NCBI GenBank assembly: GCA_036703275.1
Contig: DATNPK010000053.1
Coordinates: 61,101-125,100 of the forward strand
Length of the DNA: 64,000 nt
Direction: 5' to 3'
Origin: Coleofasciculaceae cyanobacterium
GTDB taxonomy: Bacteria > Cyanobacteriota > Cyanobacteriia > Cyanobacteriales > Xenococcaceae
This document shows, in pieces, positions 18,577 through 27,366 of the stretch. The notes under the pieces are model-generated. The model saw only the letters and a program-made list of their open reading frames with translations, searched no databases and was not told where the DNA came from. How positions within the stretch are numbered: the stretch's first letter is position 1; every line of letters starts with the position of its first letter. The translations under genes and the position numbers were made by a program.

Positions 18577-20850
18577 GTGAACTATATTTATTGGCTTTCG
18601 CAAATCCAGTACTCAGAACAATTTTTGGTTGGGGATAAATTATTTATTCTCAGCCAATTACTTCAACACGAGTGTCCAATTTTACCTGGGTTTGTGTTAG
18701 GCAATAATTTATTACAGCAGTTTTTAGCTGATTTAAAGGCTGAATTGTCAGCAGTAAATTCCCACAACTATCTGACAAAATCAGTCAACGACTATCAAAC
18801 TTTACAGTCAGTCGCCAGAAGTAGTCGTCAGATTATCAATCAAGCTTTATTAAATCAAACCTGGCAAGCAGAAATATATCAGGCTGCACGGCAGCTAAAT
18901 TCTGATAGCTTAATTCTCGAACCGTTTATTACTACTCCCTATGGTCAACACCGCTGGATTAGCAGTTTATGGCGATCGCACACCTGTAATAATACTCTAG
19001 AAGCTTTATCGAGAGCAATTAAGCTAGTTTGGTCAGAATTATTTACCGCCAACAGTCTGTTATATTGGCAAAAATTAGGCTTAACTAGCGATCTAGTTAA
19101 TTTATCTATTTTGGTTAGACCTTTAAAAGCTGCCTACGCTTCAGGCATTGTTGAGGTAAGTCAAGAAAGTGTGGCAATCAAAGCTAATTGGGGTTTGGAA
19201 CAAAGTTTGCTTCAGGCAGATGCTGAACCAGATCGATATTACGTCGATCGCCATACTGGGTATGTTTTATCGCAACACTTGGGTAATAAAAACTATGCTT
19301 ATCGACCAAAATCCATAGATTTGAACCAGCCATCAGTCGATTGTCTAGAAGCCTATATTCCTGAGGAAAACTTAGCCGAGACTTACGTATTAGATTCTGA
19401 AGCGATCGCGCTTTTGCTTGAGTTAACTCAGGATATTATTGAAAAACAGCCACAAATAAAATATTTAGCTTGGACTGCATTTAAGTCACACTTTACCGCA
19501 ACACCTCATTTTTACTTTACTCGATTCAACGATTATTTAATTTCTTCTGCTCCAGCAACTGAAAATATAGCTGCTTTAGCTCCATCATTACCAGTTCTAC
19601 CTTTGTTAACTGGTGTTGCAGTTTCTTCGGGCAAGGTACAGTCACAAGTAACAGTAGTCAAAGATTTTGACGCTCACCACCAGCCAATTCCAGCTGGCTC
19701 AATCTTAGTAACTAAAGTAATTAACCCTCAGCACATATCTTTGATTAAGCAGGTAGGGGGCATCATTACCGAAATTGGTGGCAAAACTAGCCATGGTGCC
19801 ATAGTAGCCAGAGAACTAAATATTCCTGCTGTGGTTAATGTTACAAACGCGACTGAAATTCTCCAGAACACAGCCACAGTATTGCTTAATGGTGATGATG
19901 GCAACGTCTATCCCGCCCAAAAGCATCAGCAATTAAGTTCCCATCAATCTTTTAACCGCTCCATACTTTCCCCCACTTATCCCATTGCCACTAAATTAAT
20001 GGTGAACCTTTCTCAACCAGAAAGTATTGCTTCTGTGTCGAACCTACCTATAGATGGAGTCGGACTATTACGCTCGGAATTAATGTTAGCCGAGCTACTA
20101 GCTAGTCAAACTTTTGCTCATTGGCAGCAGTCTTTCCAGAGGGAGTTTGTTGCCACCCTAACTAATTTGTTGCGTCAGTTTACCGCAGCGTTTACCCCAC
20201 GTCCTGTATTTTATCGCTCTCTCGATCGCTACGCTGAAGACTCACTTAATCCAGTTTCAAGGAGTAGAGGCACTTACGGCTATTTGAGCGATCCTACTTT
20301 ATTCGATCTCGAGCTAGAAGCTTTAAAGACGGTTACAGCCGAAGGTTATGCTAATCTAAATTTAATTTTACCTTTTGTTCGCAGCGTTGAAGAATTCAAG
20401 TTTTGCGATCGCCGTATCGAAAATATTGGTTTGACTGCTCAAAATTCATTTCAAGTTTGGATCATGGCTGAAGTACCTTCTGTGCTTATGTTGTTATCTG
20501 AATATGCGCGTGCAGGGGTTAAAGGTATTGCGATCGGGACTAACGATTTGACTCAACTGCTTTTAGGAGTGGATCGAGAACAGAGTCAGTTTAGCGATCG
20601 CGGTTTAAACGCCAATCATCCCGCCATGCAAAAAGCGATCGCTAAAATTATTAAAACTGCTAAAGCCCATAATATGGAGTGCTGTATTTGTGGTCAAGCA
20701 CCAGTCGAACATCCCAGTCTGATCGACAAGTTAATTCAGTGGGGAGTTGATACTATTTCCGTTGAACCACAGGCAGTAGGCAGGACTTATAGCGCGATCG
20801 CGCGTGCTGAAAGACGAATACTTTTAGAGCGAGTAAGGAGTAAGGAGTAA
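18577..20850 (+). CDS. PEP-synthase-like protein with divergent N-terminal domain
   Basis: A 757-aa protein starting at GTG 18577. The central swivelling phosphohistidine domain is intact (GGKTSHGAIVARELNIPAVV, about residues 398-417). The C-terminal PEP-binding TIM barrel is recognisable: PIDGVGLLRSE, a DRYAEDSLNPVSRSRG arginine region, IGTNDLTQLLLGVDRE, and CGQAP with the catalytic cysteine. The N-terminal ATP-grasp part (about 1-320) keeps the general order but lacks the VRSSAT/SFAGQ nucleotide motif of PpsA. It may be a PEP synthase with relaxed sequence or a phosphotransfer protein of other function. It follows parA by 4 bp. Confidence 0.82.
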   Translation: MNYIYWLSQIQYSEQFLVGDKLFILSQLLQHECPILPGFVLGNNLLQQFLADLKAELSAVNSHNYLTKSVNDYQTLQSVARSSRQIINQALLNQTWQAEIYQAARQLNSDSLILEPFITTPYGQHRWISSLWRSHTCNNTLEALSRAIKLVWSELFTANSLLYWQKLGLTSDLVNLSILVRPLKAAYASGIVEVSQESVAIKANWGLEQSLLQADAEPDRYYVDRHTGYVLSQHLGNKNYAYRPKSIDLNQPSVDCLEAYIPEENLAETYVLDSEAIALLLELTQDIIEKQPQIKYLAWTAFKSHFTATPHFYFTRFNDYLISSAPATENIAALAPSLPVLPLLTGVAVSSGKVQSQVTVVKDFDAHHQPIPAGSILVTKVINPQHISLIKQVGGIITEIGGKTSHGAIVARELNIPAVVNVTNATEILQNTATVLLNGDDGNVYPAQKHQQLSSHQSFNRSILSPTYPIATKLMVNLSQPESIASVSNLPIDGVGLLRSELMLAELLASQTFAHWQQSFQREFVATLTNLLRQFTAAFTPRPVFYRSLDRYAEDSLNPVSRSRGTYGYLSDPTLFDLELEALKTVTAEGYANLNLILPFVRSVEEFKFCDRRIENIGLTAQNSFQVWIMAEVPSVLMLLSEYARAGVKGIAIGTNDLTQLLLGVDREQSQFSDRGLNANHPAMQKAIAKIIKTAKAHNMECCICGQAPVEHPSLIDKLIQWGVDTISVEPQAVGRTYSAIARAERRILLERVRSKE

Positions 20851-20852
20851 GA

Positions 20853-20893
20853 AGTCAAAAGCTAATAGCTTACAGCTAATGGCTAATAGCTAT
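20853..20893. repeat. Short GCTAATAGCT-type repeats
   Basis: Several overlapping copies of AGCTAATAGCT/TAGCT words follow the gene stop. The same words recur at 50488-50510 and 60822-60855, both intergenic. Confidence 0.65.
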
Positions 20894-21070
20894 ATGCCCG
20901 TGCATGATTTGCGACGCGAAGGACGCGACGTAAGGAGGACGCGACGTAAGGAGGACGCGACGTAAGGAGCTAATCCTTTAGGGCTAATCCTTTAGGGCTA
21001 ATCCTTTAGGGCTAGTGCTAAAGCATACCGCTCCGCATATCCTTTAGGGCAATCGCGGATTCCCTTCGGA
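20889..21070. repeat. Intergenic mosaic repeat block A with two tandem arrays
   Basis: The 16-mer GGACGCGACGTAAGGA occurs three times exactly in tandem (20921-20936, 20937-20952, 20953-20968). It is followed at once by three exact tandem copies of the 14-mer GCTAATCCTTTAGG (20969-21010). A 30-nt stretch at 20891-20920 is identical to 43333-43362, and 20953-20984 is identical to 30355-30386. No ORF. Confidence 0.9.
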
Positions 21071-21103
21071 TATGGTATACCTTGAATCAGCAACGCCATA
21101 ATC

Positions 21104-21550
21104 TTATGTCTGGCAATTAGTTTTAGTTACTTGATGACGATAACGAAACATATCTTGGAGTCGAGCATCTACCCACCAGCCCAAGATCAATTCCGCCAAG
21201 AATCCTCCGGGAATTTCATAGGCGATCGCATCGGTTAATCTAGTCTTGCCTTCTTCTGACATAAATTCATGACGATGTACCCAAGATTCCATTGGTCCAT
21301 CTGTTTGTTCATCGACAAAGAGGGAATTAGGCACACATTCAATATGAGTAGCAATCCAGCGCACAGGAATCCCTGCCAGAGACAAACGAAATTCGGACTT
21401 TGCCCCCACACCCAAACCTCCTTGACGGCGAATAATTTTTACTGGCTGCCAGGGAGGAGTCAGCAGATTAAGAAGATCGGGACGTTCATGAAACTGCCAG
21501 ACTGTCTCTACAGGTGCATTAATTAAACTAGAATATCTAAAATTCAGCAT
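21104..21550 (-). CDS. SRPBCC/START-like (cyclase/dehydrase family) protein
   Basis: A 148-aa single-domain protein of the SRPBCC helix-grip fold: MLNFRYSSLINAPVETVWQFHERPDLLNLLTPPW at the start, then beta strands with WIATHIE and MESWVHRHEF and a C-terminal amphipathic helix (DARLQDMFRYRHQV). The fold binds hydrophobic ligands such as quinones or lipids. No ligand can be assigned. It lies 65 bp upstream of nothing on its own strand, with the acyltransferase gene just upstream (66-bp gap, same strand), so the two may be cotranscribed. Confidence 0.85.
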   Translation of the reverse strand: MLNFRYSSLINAPVETVWQFHERPDLLNLLTPPWQPVKIIRRQGGLGVGAKSEFRLSLAGIPVRWIATHIECVPNSLFVDEQTDGPMESWVHRHEFMSEEGKTRLTDAIAYEIPGGFLAELILGWWVDARLQDMFRYRHQVTKTNCQT

Positions 21551-21615
21551 TAGCTAAAAATGTAAGTTGGGGTCAAGAATTAAAATTTGGTCAGATTATT
21601 GTTGCGCAAAGCTTT

Positions 21616-22254
21616 TCACCGTCCTAAATCGTGTAGAGAATTAATTACCCTCGCACACTGTTCGGTTACAGCCTGTAAATCTTCTTTTTTAGTCGAAGAC
21701 GGAGGTGCGATTACATCGCCAATACGAACTGTTAACGGCACGGGTTGAGGAAAAGATAAATCTTTAGCAATAATTTTTTCTGTGCCCCAAAGACTAACAG
21801 GTAATAGAGGCACTTGAGCCTTAGCTGCAATCCAGGCTGCACCCAATTTAGGCTCGGTAATCTGAGCATCAAGCGAACGAGTCCCTTGTAAAAAAACCGC
21901 TGCTACCCAACCTGACTCTAAAGCTGTCATTGCTGCGCGGAGAGCTGCGCGATCGCCCGTACTACGTTTAACAGGATATGCTCCATAAAGCTTGATCCCC
22001 TGCTTAAGAACAGGAATTTTAAACAACTCCTCTTTTGCCATAAACGCCAGAGGACGACCAACACAGTTAGATAAAATGGGCGGATCGAAATAGCTAGCAT
22101 GGTTGCTAACAGCGATTAATCCCCCCGACTGAGGTACTTTTTCCGCCCCGTAGATCTTAATCCGAAAATAAGTATGTAGTGCGGGGCTAACTACCGACCA
22201 CTTCAAAAGATGATACGCTGCCCAAGCAGCAAATGACTCTCGTTTCCCTTCCAC
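21616..22254 (-). CDS. PlsC-type 1-acylglycerol-3-phosphate acyltransferase
   Basis: A 212-aa membrane-associated acyltransferase. The HX4D motif is NHASYFD at about residues 51-57, then AKEELFKIP, the FLQGTRS variant of the EGTRS block, and VPLLPVSLWGTE. The family transfers an acyl chain to lysophosphatidate or a related lysolipid in membrane lipid synthesis. The start is GTG 22254. A TPR protein starts 25 bp upstream-side on the same strand, suggesting an operon TPR-plsC-SRPBCC. Confidence 0.88.
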   Translation of the reverse strand: MEGKRESFAAWAAYHLLKWSVVSPALHTYFRIKIYGAEKVPQSGGLIAVSNHASYFDPPILSNCVGRPLAFMAKEELFKIPVLKQGIKLYGAYPVKRSTGDRAALRAAMTALESGWVAAVFLQGTRSLDAQITEPKLGAAWIAAKAQVPLLPVSLWGTEKIIAKDLSFPQPVPLTVRIGDVIAPPSSTKKEDLQAVTEQCARVINSLHDLGR

Positions 22255-22278
22255 AAACCTAGCTCAATAAATAACTCG

Positions 22279-23142
22279 TCAATCCTTTACTATATCCTGC
22301 TGTTTCGCTCCTTCGATCTTCTTAGCTGCTTTAATGCCTTGAACCAGTCGTTCCATTTCATTGCCAATTTGGTCTTTGTATTCTTCTGGTGCAGCTACGT
22401 AAGCTTTTTCAAGAATTGGTTGAGCTGCGATTAAATCTCCTTTTTTCTCCAAAACAAGAGCTTTAGCTAGGATAGGGCGAAAATCATCTCGATCTGCTGC
22501 GGCTAATTGATCGTAGAGAGCGATCGCCTCTTGATATCGTTTTTGGTTGGCGTATAGTTCTCCTAGTAGTAGTTCTACGGCTTCTTGATTAATCGAGGCA
22601 GCACTAGGACTATTATCTTGGGTAGCTAGCTTAATGGTCTTTTTGAGCAGCGCGATCGCTCTTTCTGGTAGCTCTTGAATTAAATACAAATTAGTAATAC
22701 CACCTAAAGCATAAATATCTCCAGGATGTTCGGCTAGAACCTCATTATAAGCTGCTGCTGCTCCTTCATAATCTTCAATTTGTTGTTTTGCCTGAGCCAA
22801 TAGAATCTTATATTCTGTTTGCTCTGGATGAAGTTGCGCTAATTTTGATAAAGGTGCGATCGTGTTCGGCAGATCTTTTTGCTGTAATCTAATTTTTAGC
22901 AGACCGTTTAATGCAGTATTGTTATCAGGCTCACGTTCCAAAACTTTTTGATAACCAGAAGCTTCGGCTTCGAGCTTAGTTAATTCTTGTTGTGAAAGTG
23001 TAATTACCTCATTATTGACATTTTGGGTAAATTGTTGTCCCTCAACCACGCTACCCACTAAAGGAAGAGCCGAAACAGTTATTAGGGAAAATAACATTAT
23101 TCCCAAAACTAGATAAATCCAACGACTGCGCTTTTTATTCAT
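22279..23142 (-). CDS. TPR-repeat protein with N-terminal membrane anchor
   Basis: A 287-aa protein. A basic start (MNKKRSRW) and one hydrophobic segment at about residues 8-30 give a signal anchor. The rest is about five TPR-like helical pairs, for example LEREPDNNTALNGLLKIRLQQKDL, QIEDYEGAAAAYNEVLAEHPGD and EAIALYDQLAAADRDD. Likely a periplasmic-side or membrane-tethered scaffold. The partner is unknown. First gene of the probable three-gene unit that continues with the acyltransferase. Confidence 0.85.
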   Translation of the reverse strand: MNKKRSRWIYLVLGIMLFSLITVSALPLVGSVVEGQQFTQNVNNEVITLSQQELTKLEAEASGYQKVLEREPDNNTALNGLLKIRLQQKDLPNTIAPLSKLAQLHPEQTEYKILLAQAKQQIEDYEGAAAAYNEVLAEHPGDIYALGGITNLYLIQELPERAIALLKKTIKLATQDNSPSAASINQEAVELLLGELYANQKRYQEAIALYDQLAAADRDDFRPILAKALVLEKKGDLIAAQPILEKAYVAAPEEYKDQIGNEMERLVQGIKAAKKIEGAKQQDIVKD

Positions 23143-23419
23143 GCTCTTATCACCAAATTAGAATCGGCAGATTATACTTGATTTGTTTGCTATGCTCAGC
23201 ATACTTGCTCCAGTATTGTTTATTCTAAACTCGAAAGCCAACTGCTCAAGCTTTGTTTAGACATATAAAAACTACTGGTTATTTTAAATTACATGAGAGT
23301 ATAAAATATGATCTCTCTTATAGTTTGATCTCTCTTACATCTTCTTGATGCAGTCGCTCTAAGAAGCAAGCCTTCATCGCGCTGCATCGCTAATAACGTT
23401 TGCGCTATCAAATCTCTAT
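23143..23419. promoter_or_regulatory. Divergent intergenic region with short repeats
   Basis: Lies between the divergent TPR and 23420 genes, so it must hold both promoters. It contains the direct repeat TGATCTCTCTTA (23309 and 23326) and an inverted GATGCAG/CTGCATC pair (23347-23353, 23382-23388). No binding protein can be assigned. Confidence 0.35.
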
Positions 23420-24232
23420 ATGAATTCGGTTCAATATAATTCTAAACCACCCCAACAACCTTCCACTGCTGTCTATCAATCGGCTGAATCGACCATGTCT
23501 AACCAATTTCAAGATTCTGTCTCATCTAACCCCCAATCCCAGCCTACCCCAGAAAGAAAGCAACCAATTCCACCTCCTTCTCATCCACGACAATATCGCG
23601 CTATAGGCTTAATTCAAGCTAAATATCAGCAAAGTGCCGAACAGATGACTCAAGGCACTTTATTAACTACTGATGGAGCAGAAATAGAAGCGGTTTTGCT
23701 GGGTCGTATTATCAGCTTAATTAAAAACCATCTCGACCTAGAACAAGAACACCTGTGGGTAGTATATCCTAGAACCAAAATGCACGAAGATCGTCTTCAT
23801 GCTCAAATTGTCGGGGTATGGGAACCAGAGACTTTAAGTCAAGATTCTGATGCAGAAGAGATCTTAGGTGAGAAAACAGATCACGGTTATTTCTCAATTC
23901 GAGGGGAAGTAATTTTTTACTCGACCGAAGAAAAAATTATCATTGTCAAAATTAAGCAATTTCCTCGTAAGGAAGGAGAGAAGCCTAAGTTCTTCAAACT
24001 AAAGTTACAAGGAGTTCTCGGCGAAAAACCTTTAAGACGTTTTTGGGATTTAAAAGTTCGCCTCGAAGGTGAAGATTTAATTATTGAGGAAGGAACGGAT
24101 CTCGGTTTTGCTACCAAACGTAAGCCTAAATTTAAGAAAGATCCGAAAAAAATTCAGCTAAAGTCGGCTCGAAGCAATAAATCTAGTCCTACTGCTCGAC
24201 CGATTTTACCTAAGAAAAAGAAGAGTGAATAG
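23420..24232 (+). CDS. Cyanobacterial protein of unknown function with Pro/Gln-rich N-terminus
   Basis: A 270-aa protein. Residues about 1-55 are disordered and rich in Pro, Gln and Ser. Residues about 58-205 form a compact-looking domain (YRAIGLIQAKYQQ ... GTLLTTDGAEIEAVLLGRIISLIKNHLDLEQEHLWVVYPRT ... FSIRGEVIFYS). The C-terminal about 45 residues are very basic (KRKPKFKKDPKK, PKKKKSE), which would suit RNA or DNA binding. I do not recognise a named function. Conserved-looking cyanobacterial unknown; convergent with the DUF39 gene. Confidence 0.75.
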   Translation: MNSVQYNSKPPQQPSTAVYQSAESTMSNQFQDSVSSNPQSQPTPERKQPIPPPSHPRQYRAIGLIQAKYQQSAEQMTQGTLLTTDGAEIEAVLLGRIISLIKNHLDLEQEHLWVVYPRTKMHEDRLHAQIVGVWEPETLSQDSDAEEILGEKTDHGYFSIRGEVIFYSTEEKIIIVKIKQFPRKEGEKPKFFKLKLQGVLGEKPLRRFWDLKVRLEGEDLIIEEGTDLGFATKRKPKFKKDPKKIQLKSARSNKSSPTARPILPKKKKSE

Positions 24233-24376
24233 AAATCAAGAGTTAAAAGCGGGCAGTTAAGGCGGCTGAAGAAGTAAGAATACTCTTGCAAGACGCGTTT
24301 TGAGGAGGACAAGACGGGCGAAGTTTCCTCGCCCGCTTGATATGTCTGTTGGTCAGCTGACCACTCAAAAGCCACC
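24233..24376. repeat. Convergent gap with a distant inverted repeat
   Basis: AAGCGGGC at 24247-24254 is matched by GCCCGCTT at 24331-24338, with GC-rich DNA between. It lies between two convergent stops, so it may act as a bidirectional end or be another repeat unit. Confidence 0.4.
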
Positions 24377-25582
24377 TCATTCTAAAGAAATTATTGACCT
24401 ATTAGTGTCTTGAGGCATAAAAGCGCGATCGCTAGACAGAGGCGCGACTGGTTCGGTCAAGGTAAACTTGCCTGTTTCAATCCATTTTTTTAACTCTTGC
24501 GCTACTTTGAGTGAACGATATTTGCTGGCTAGGGGAGCAACTCTGACGGACTTACCATCAATAATTACATAGCCTTTTTGTAGCTGTTCGTAGCTGACCA
24601 AGCCAAAAGTAGGGCGAACTCGGCGGGGAATTGAAAAATCAATTACAGGAGCAACAATATTCTGGTCTACCACAGAGCAATTTTGGATTACCTCTTCTTT
24701 GGTTACTGGCAAAGCTATCCCTACCCCAAGCATGAGAGAAGGACCATAATTTTTGAAGTAGCATCCTCGCACCCAGTCAGCATCCATCTGTTTAGCATCG
24801 CCAATTAACGCTACCGTAGCAGCAGGACCGATAGGAGTGCGATTGGGTAAGCGTTTTTGCAGTGGGAAATGTTGTGTTCCTTCCCAGGCAATATAGCCTA
24901 TCCCACCTCCCAAAAAGATTTTGCTGCCAATGCCTACCGAGGCTAAGTCTGGATCGTTGAGCAAAGGGGAAATTGCCCCAGGATTGGAATAAACCGCGTT
25001 GCCCAATCTAGGTTGTAAAGTTCCCAAATAAGTATATAAAGTGCGATCGCCTCCGTTAACTCCCACAATAAAGTTTTGGTAAAGATTACGGGGGTTAAAT
25101 AAGTAAAATTGATTGATTTTGTCTTTGGTAATAGTATTTTCCCAAATCGCACGAGGATAGCAATCGGTTTTTTGCCCAATCGCCTTAAGTTGAACTGATT
25201 TACCGGCAATCAAGTCTTCAATAACATGACCACCGCCTTTTTCTGTGCCGATACCTTCGCGTAGACTAGGATCGGTTTCCTGTAGGTTATAATCGGCTGT
25301 TGCCGTTGCTCCTAAGTAAAGATCTACAGCACCGAAAGCTGCATAGGCAGCTATGCCATCTAGCCAGCACTGACGAATCTTAATCGGTGGATCGGTATGT
25401 CCCAGGTTGATAATTGCCCCTGAAGACTCCATTGGCTCAAATGTTCCAGTGGTAACAACATCTACTTGTTTAGCTACCTTAGTTACCCCAAGCTGGGCAA
25501 CTTTGGCTTTAACCTCTTCTACTGTCCAGGCAACAGCTTGATTACGAATGATTTTATCGTTGATTTCGGCGATCGTCCGCAT
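24377..25582 (-). CDS. DUF39-family protein, homocysteine biosynthesis type
   Basis: A 401-aa protein of the DUF39 family, known from the methanogen pathway that converts aspartate semialdehyde and sulfide to homocysteine. Seen here: TTGTFEPMESSGAIINLGHTDPP, a GTEKGGGHVIEDLIAGK block, GIGSKIFLGGGIGY, and PIGPAATVALIGDAKQM. Several isolated cysteines (DCYPRA, RGCYF, QNCSV) could carry the sulfur relay. There is no adjacent ferredoxin partner gene. It is followed downstream by nothing on its strand, and AI-2E-type permease lies 34 bp upstream. Confidence 0.85.
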   Translation of the reverse strand: MRTIAEINDKIIRNQAVAWTVEEVKAKVAQLGVTKVAKQVDVVTTGTFEPMESSGAIINLGHTDPPIKIRQCWLDGIAAYAAFGAVDLYLGATATADYNLQETDPSLREGIGTEKGGGHVIEDLIAGKSVQLKAIGQKTDCYPRAIWENTITKDKINQFYLFNPRNLYQNFIVGVNGGDRTLYTYLGTLQPRLGNAVYSNPGAISPLLNDPDLASVGIGSKIFLGGGIGYIAWEGTQHFPLQKRLPNRTPIGPAATVALIGDAKQMDADWVRGCYFKNYGPSLMLGVGIALPVTKEEVIQNCSVVDQNIVAPVIDFSIPRRVRPTFGLVSYEQLQKGYVIIDGKSVRVAPLASKYRSLKVAQELKKWIETGKFTLTEPVAPLSSDRAFMPQDTNRSIISLE

Positions 25583-25616
25583 AGTTATTTATTCATCGAA
25601 CATCCATCGTTACTTG

Positions 25617-26708
25617 CTACTTTTCTTCGGCTTTTGCCACTTCTTCTATCTTAATTGGCTCTTCTATACGACGATTTGCCGCAATAGAATAATTCCAATT
25701 ATCTAAAACATCCTTAATAATTACTTCTTTAAACCAAATCTGACCGACTACTGTTAGGGGTAAAGACAGAAACAAACCCAGAAAACCAAAAAAAGTAGCA
25801 AAAAATAATTGAGACACAAGCGTGATCGCAGGAAGCAAAGATACCTGCTGTGCCATAACTATCGGAGTTAAAATATTGCTTTCGACCTGTTGAATAATTA
25901 TATAAAGTATTAAGACTGCTACAGTTTTCCAAGGAGCTTCAATTAAAGCGATCGCCATAGGAGAAAGTACACTCAAGGTAGGACCTAAATTAGGAATAAA
26001 AGTCATCACCCCTGCCAGCATTGCTTGAGACAAAGCTAGGGGAATTCCTAAAATGAGTAGTCCGATAAAGCTTAAAACGGTAATCACTACCATATTAAAT
26101 AAAATTCCCACTAACCAGCCTTCAAGTCCCTCAGTGCAAAGATCTAATATTTCTTCGACTCGACGACGATAAAAGGCAGGAAACAAGCGTGTAAATCCCT
26201 TGCGATATGGATTGGGATCGACCAACAGCATCAGGGTAATTGCTAGCAACAACAATGTACCTAACAAAACTCCTAGAGAATTGTAAAAAATTGTTAATCC
26301 GCCACCTAAAAACTGCTTCACTAATGGCTGTAACTGCCGATTTAATTCATCAGTATCTGGCAAAAAACTAATTACTCTAGGATCGAGGCGTTCGGATAAT
26401 AAATCTATCCAGCTATTTAATCTTTCAATTCCCAAAGGAACTAATTCTCCTAAAGCTTGAAACTGATCGATAAAAGGCGGAACGATAATCCACATACAGC
26501 CAATCATTACAGCAATCAGTGAGAACATTGACAAAAATACTGCATCGATCCGTTTTATCCCCCGTTTTTGAAAACTTTTGACCAAAATATTCAAAGAAGT
26601 TGCTAAAACAATCGCCGTGAATAGTAATAGCAATATCTGTTTAATTTGCCATAAGATATACAGAGAAATGAAGAAAACAATTAGACCAATCCAAGTACCA
26701 AAATTCAC
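25617..26708 (-). CDS. AI-2E-family (PerM-like) membrane transporter
   Basis: A 363-aa integral membrane protein with about eight hydrophobic segments in the AI-2E/PerM pattern: two N-terminal pairs, a long soluble loop (about 80-150), then a C-terminal bundle containing FIPNLGPTLSVLSPMAIAL and QQVESNILTPIVMAQQV. Family members have been linked to efflux or Na+/H+ exchange, and the AI-2 name does not prove signalling. A Shine-Dalgarno AAAGGAG at 26718-26724 (minus strand) ends 9 nt before GTG 26708. That favours GTG over the TTG at 26717, which touches the SD. Confidence 0.88.
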   Translation of the reverse strand: MNFGTWIGLIVFFISLYILWQIKQILLLLFTAIVLATSLNILVKSFQKRGIKRIDAVFLSMFSLIAVMIGCMWIIVPPFIDQFQALGELVPLGIERLNSWIDLLSERLDPRVISFLPDTDELNRQLQPLVKQFLGGGLTIFYNSLGVLLGTLLLLAITLMLLVDPNPYRKGFTRLFPAFYRRRVEEILDLCTEGLEGWLVGILFNMVVITVLSFIGLLILGIPLALSQAMLAGVMTFIPNLGPTLSVLSPMAIALIEAPWKTVAVLILYIIIQQVESNILTPIVMAQQVSLLPAITLVSQLFFATFFGFLGLFLSLPLTVVGQIWFKEVIIKDVLDNWNYSIAANRRIEEPIKIEEVAKAEEK

Positions 26709-26877
26709 CTTTCGCAACTCCTTTGAGGAGGAAGACTAGGAACAAAGCTGCTCTATAGGTTAACCTGCTTTATTATTTTCGGTGTTTTATTTTATTGATT
26801 ATTAATTTACGAAATTTGTTCTCGTTACTCGCTACTATTGCTTTAGTATCTCATGTTGACGCAATACATTTTGTAAT

Positions 26878-27057
26878 TTATCTATAGTATCGCCAGCCTA
26901 AAACTAATCCAAACGTTAAAGACGGTGTTAATACGATAGTTAATACAGTGCTTGTCGTAGGTTGAAGAAGTAAATACTGTCCTCCATATTTGATGAGCAA
27001 CGACAGCCCTGTAGAGAATAATAATATTTTAAGTATAAAATCGGCTTGAGTATTCAT
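26878..27057 (-). CDS. Small membrane protein, 59 aa
   Basis: An ATG-initiated frame too short for most ORF filters. It reads MNTQADFILKILLFSTGLSLL, then IKYGGQYLLLQPTTST, then a second hydrophobic run (VLTIVLTPSLTFGLVLGW) and ends RYYR. Two hydrophobic helices with a short soluble loop and a basic end are what a genuine small inner-membrane protein looks like, and the pattern resembles small cyanobacterial unknowns. It lies 170 bp upstream of the AI-2E-type permease on the same strand. Confidence 0.65.
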   Translation of the reverse strand: MNTQADFILKILLFSTGLSLLIKYGGQYLLLQPTTSTVLTIVLTPSLTFGLVLGWRYYR

Positions 27058-27246
27058 TAAACTGCACCAGAATTTGAGTAATTAGTATAGATAACTTTAA
27101 CAGTCTCTTAAATCTCAATAGAACAACTTGAATGAGATTTATTAATTGGTGATCAATTCGGGTGTTGGTAATTTTCGTTAAGTTTGCCGACAAGCTTTAA
27201 GTAAAATCACTATAAATTAAGCGTTTAATGTTAATTCTTAGCAAAC

Positions 27247-27363
27247 TTATCTCAAAAGCTGGATAAATTCCTCTACAGTTAAATCAGCTTGCCTAATAAT
27301 TGCACGTAAAGTTACTCGGTCTAATTCTTGAGAATTTAGGTAATAAGCCAATCGACGAAGGAT
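27247..27363 (-). pseudogene. HicA-type toxin C-terminal fragment
   Basis: The minus strand encodes, between two stops, ILRRLAYYLNS followed by QELDRVTLRAIIRQADLTV and EEFIQLLR. The DRxTLRAIIRQAxLTxEEFI tail is the characteristic C-terminus of YcfA/HicA-type mRNA interferases. The RNA-binding, catalytic-His N-terminal part is gone, and IS1-family sequence begins immediately next to the break. Non-functional remnant. Confidence 0.65.
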
Positions 27364-27366
27364 TTA

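Noticed and set aside
20889..21070. CRISPR array in the tandem repeats
   Set aside because: Repeats are 14-16 nt and adjoin without spacers; no cas gene is in the window.
25617..26708. Quorum-sensing role for the AI-2E-type permease
   Set aside because: The family name is historical and no luxS or sensor is linked.
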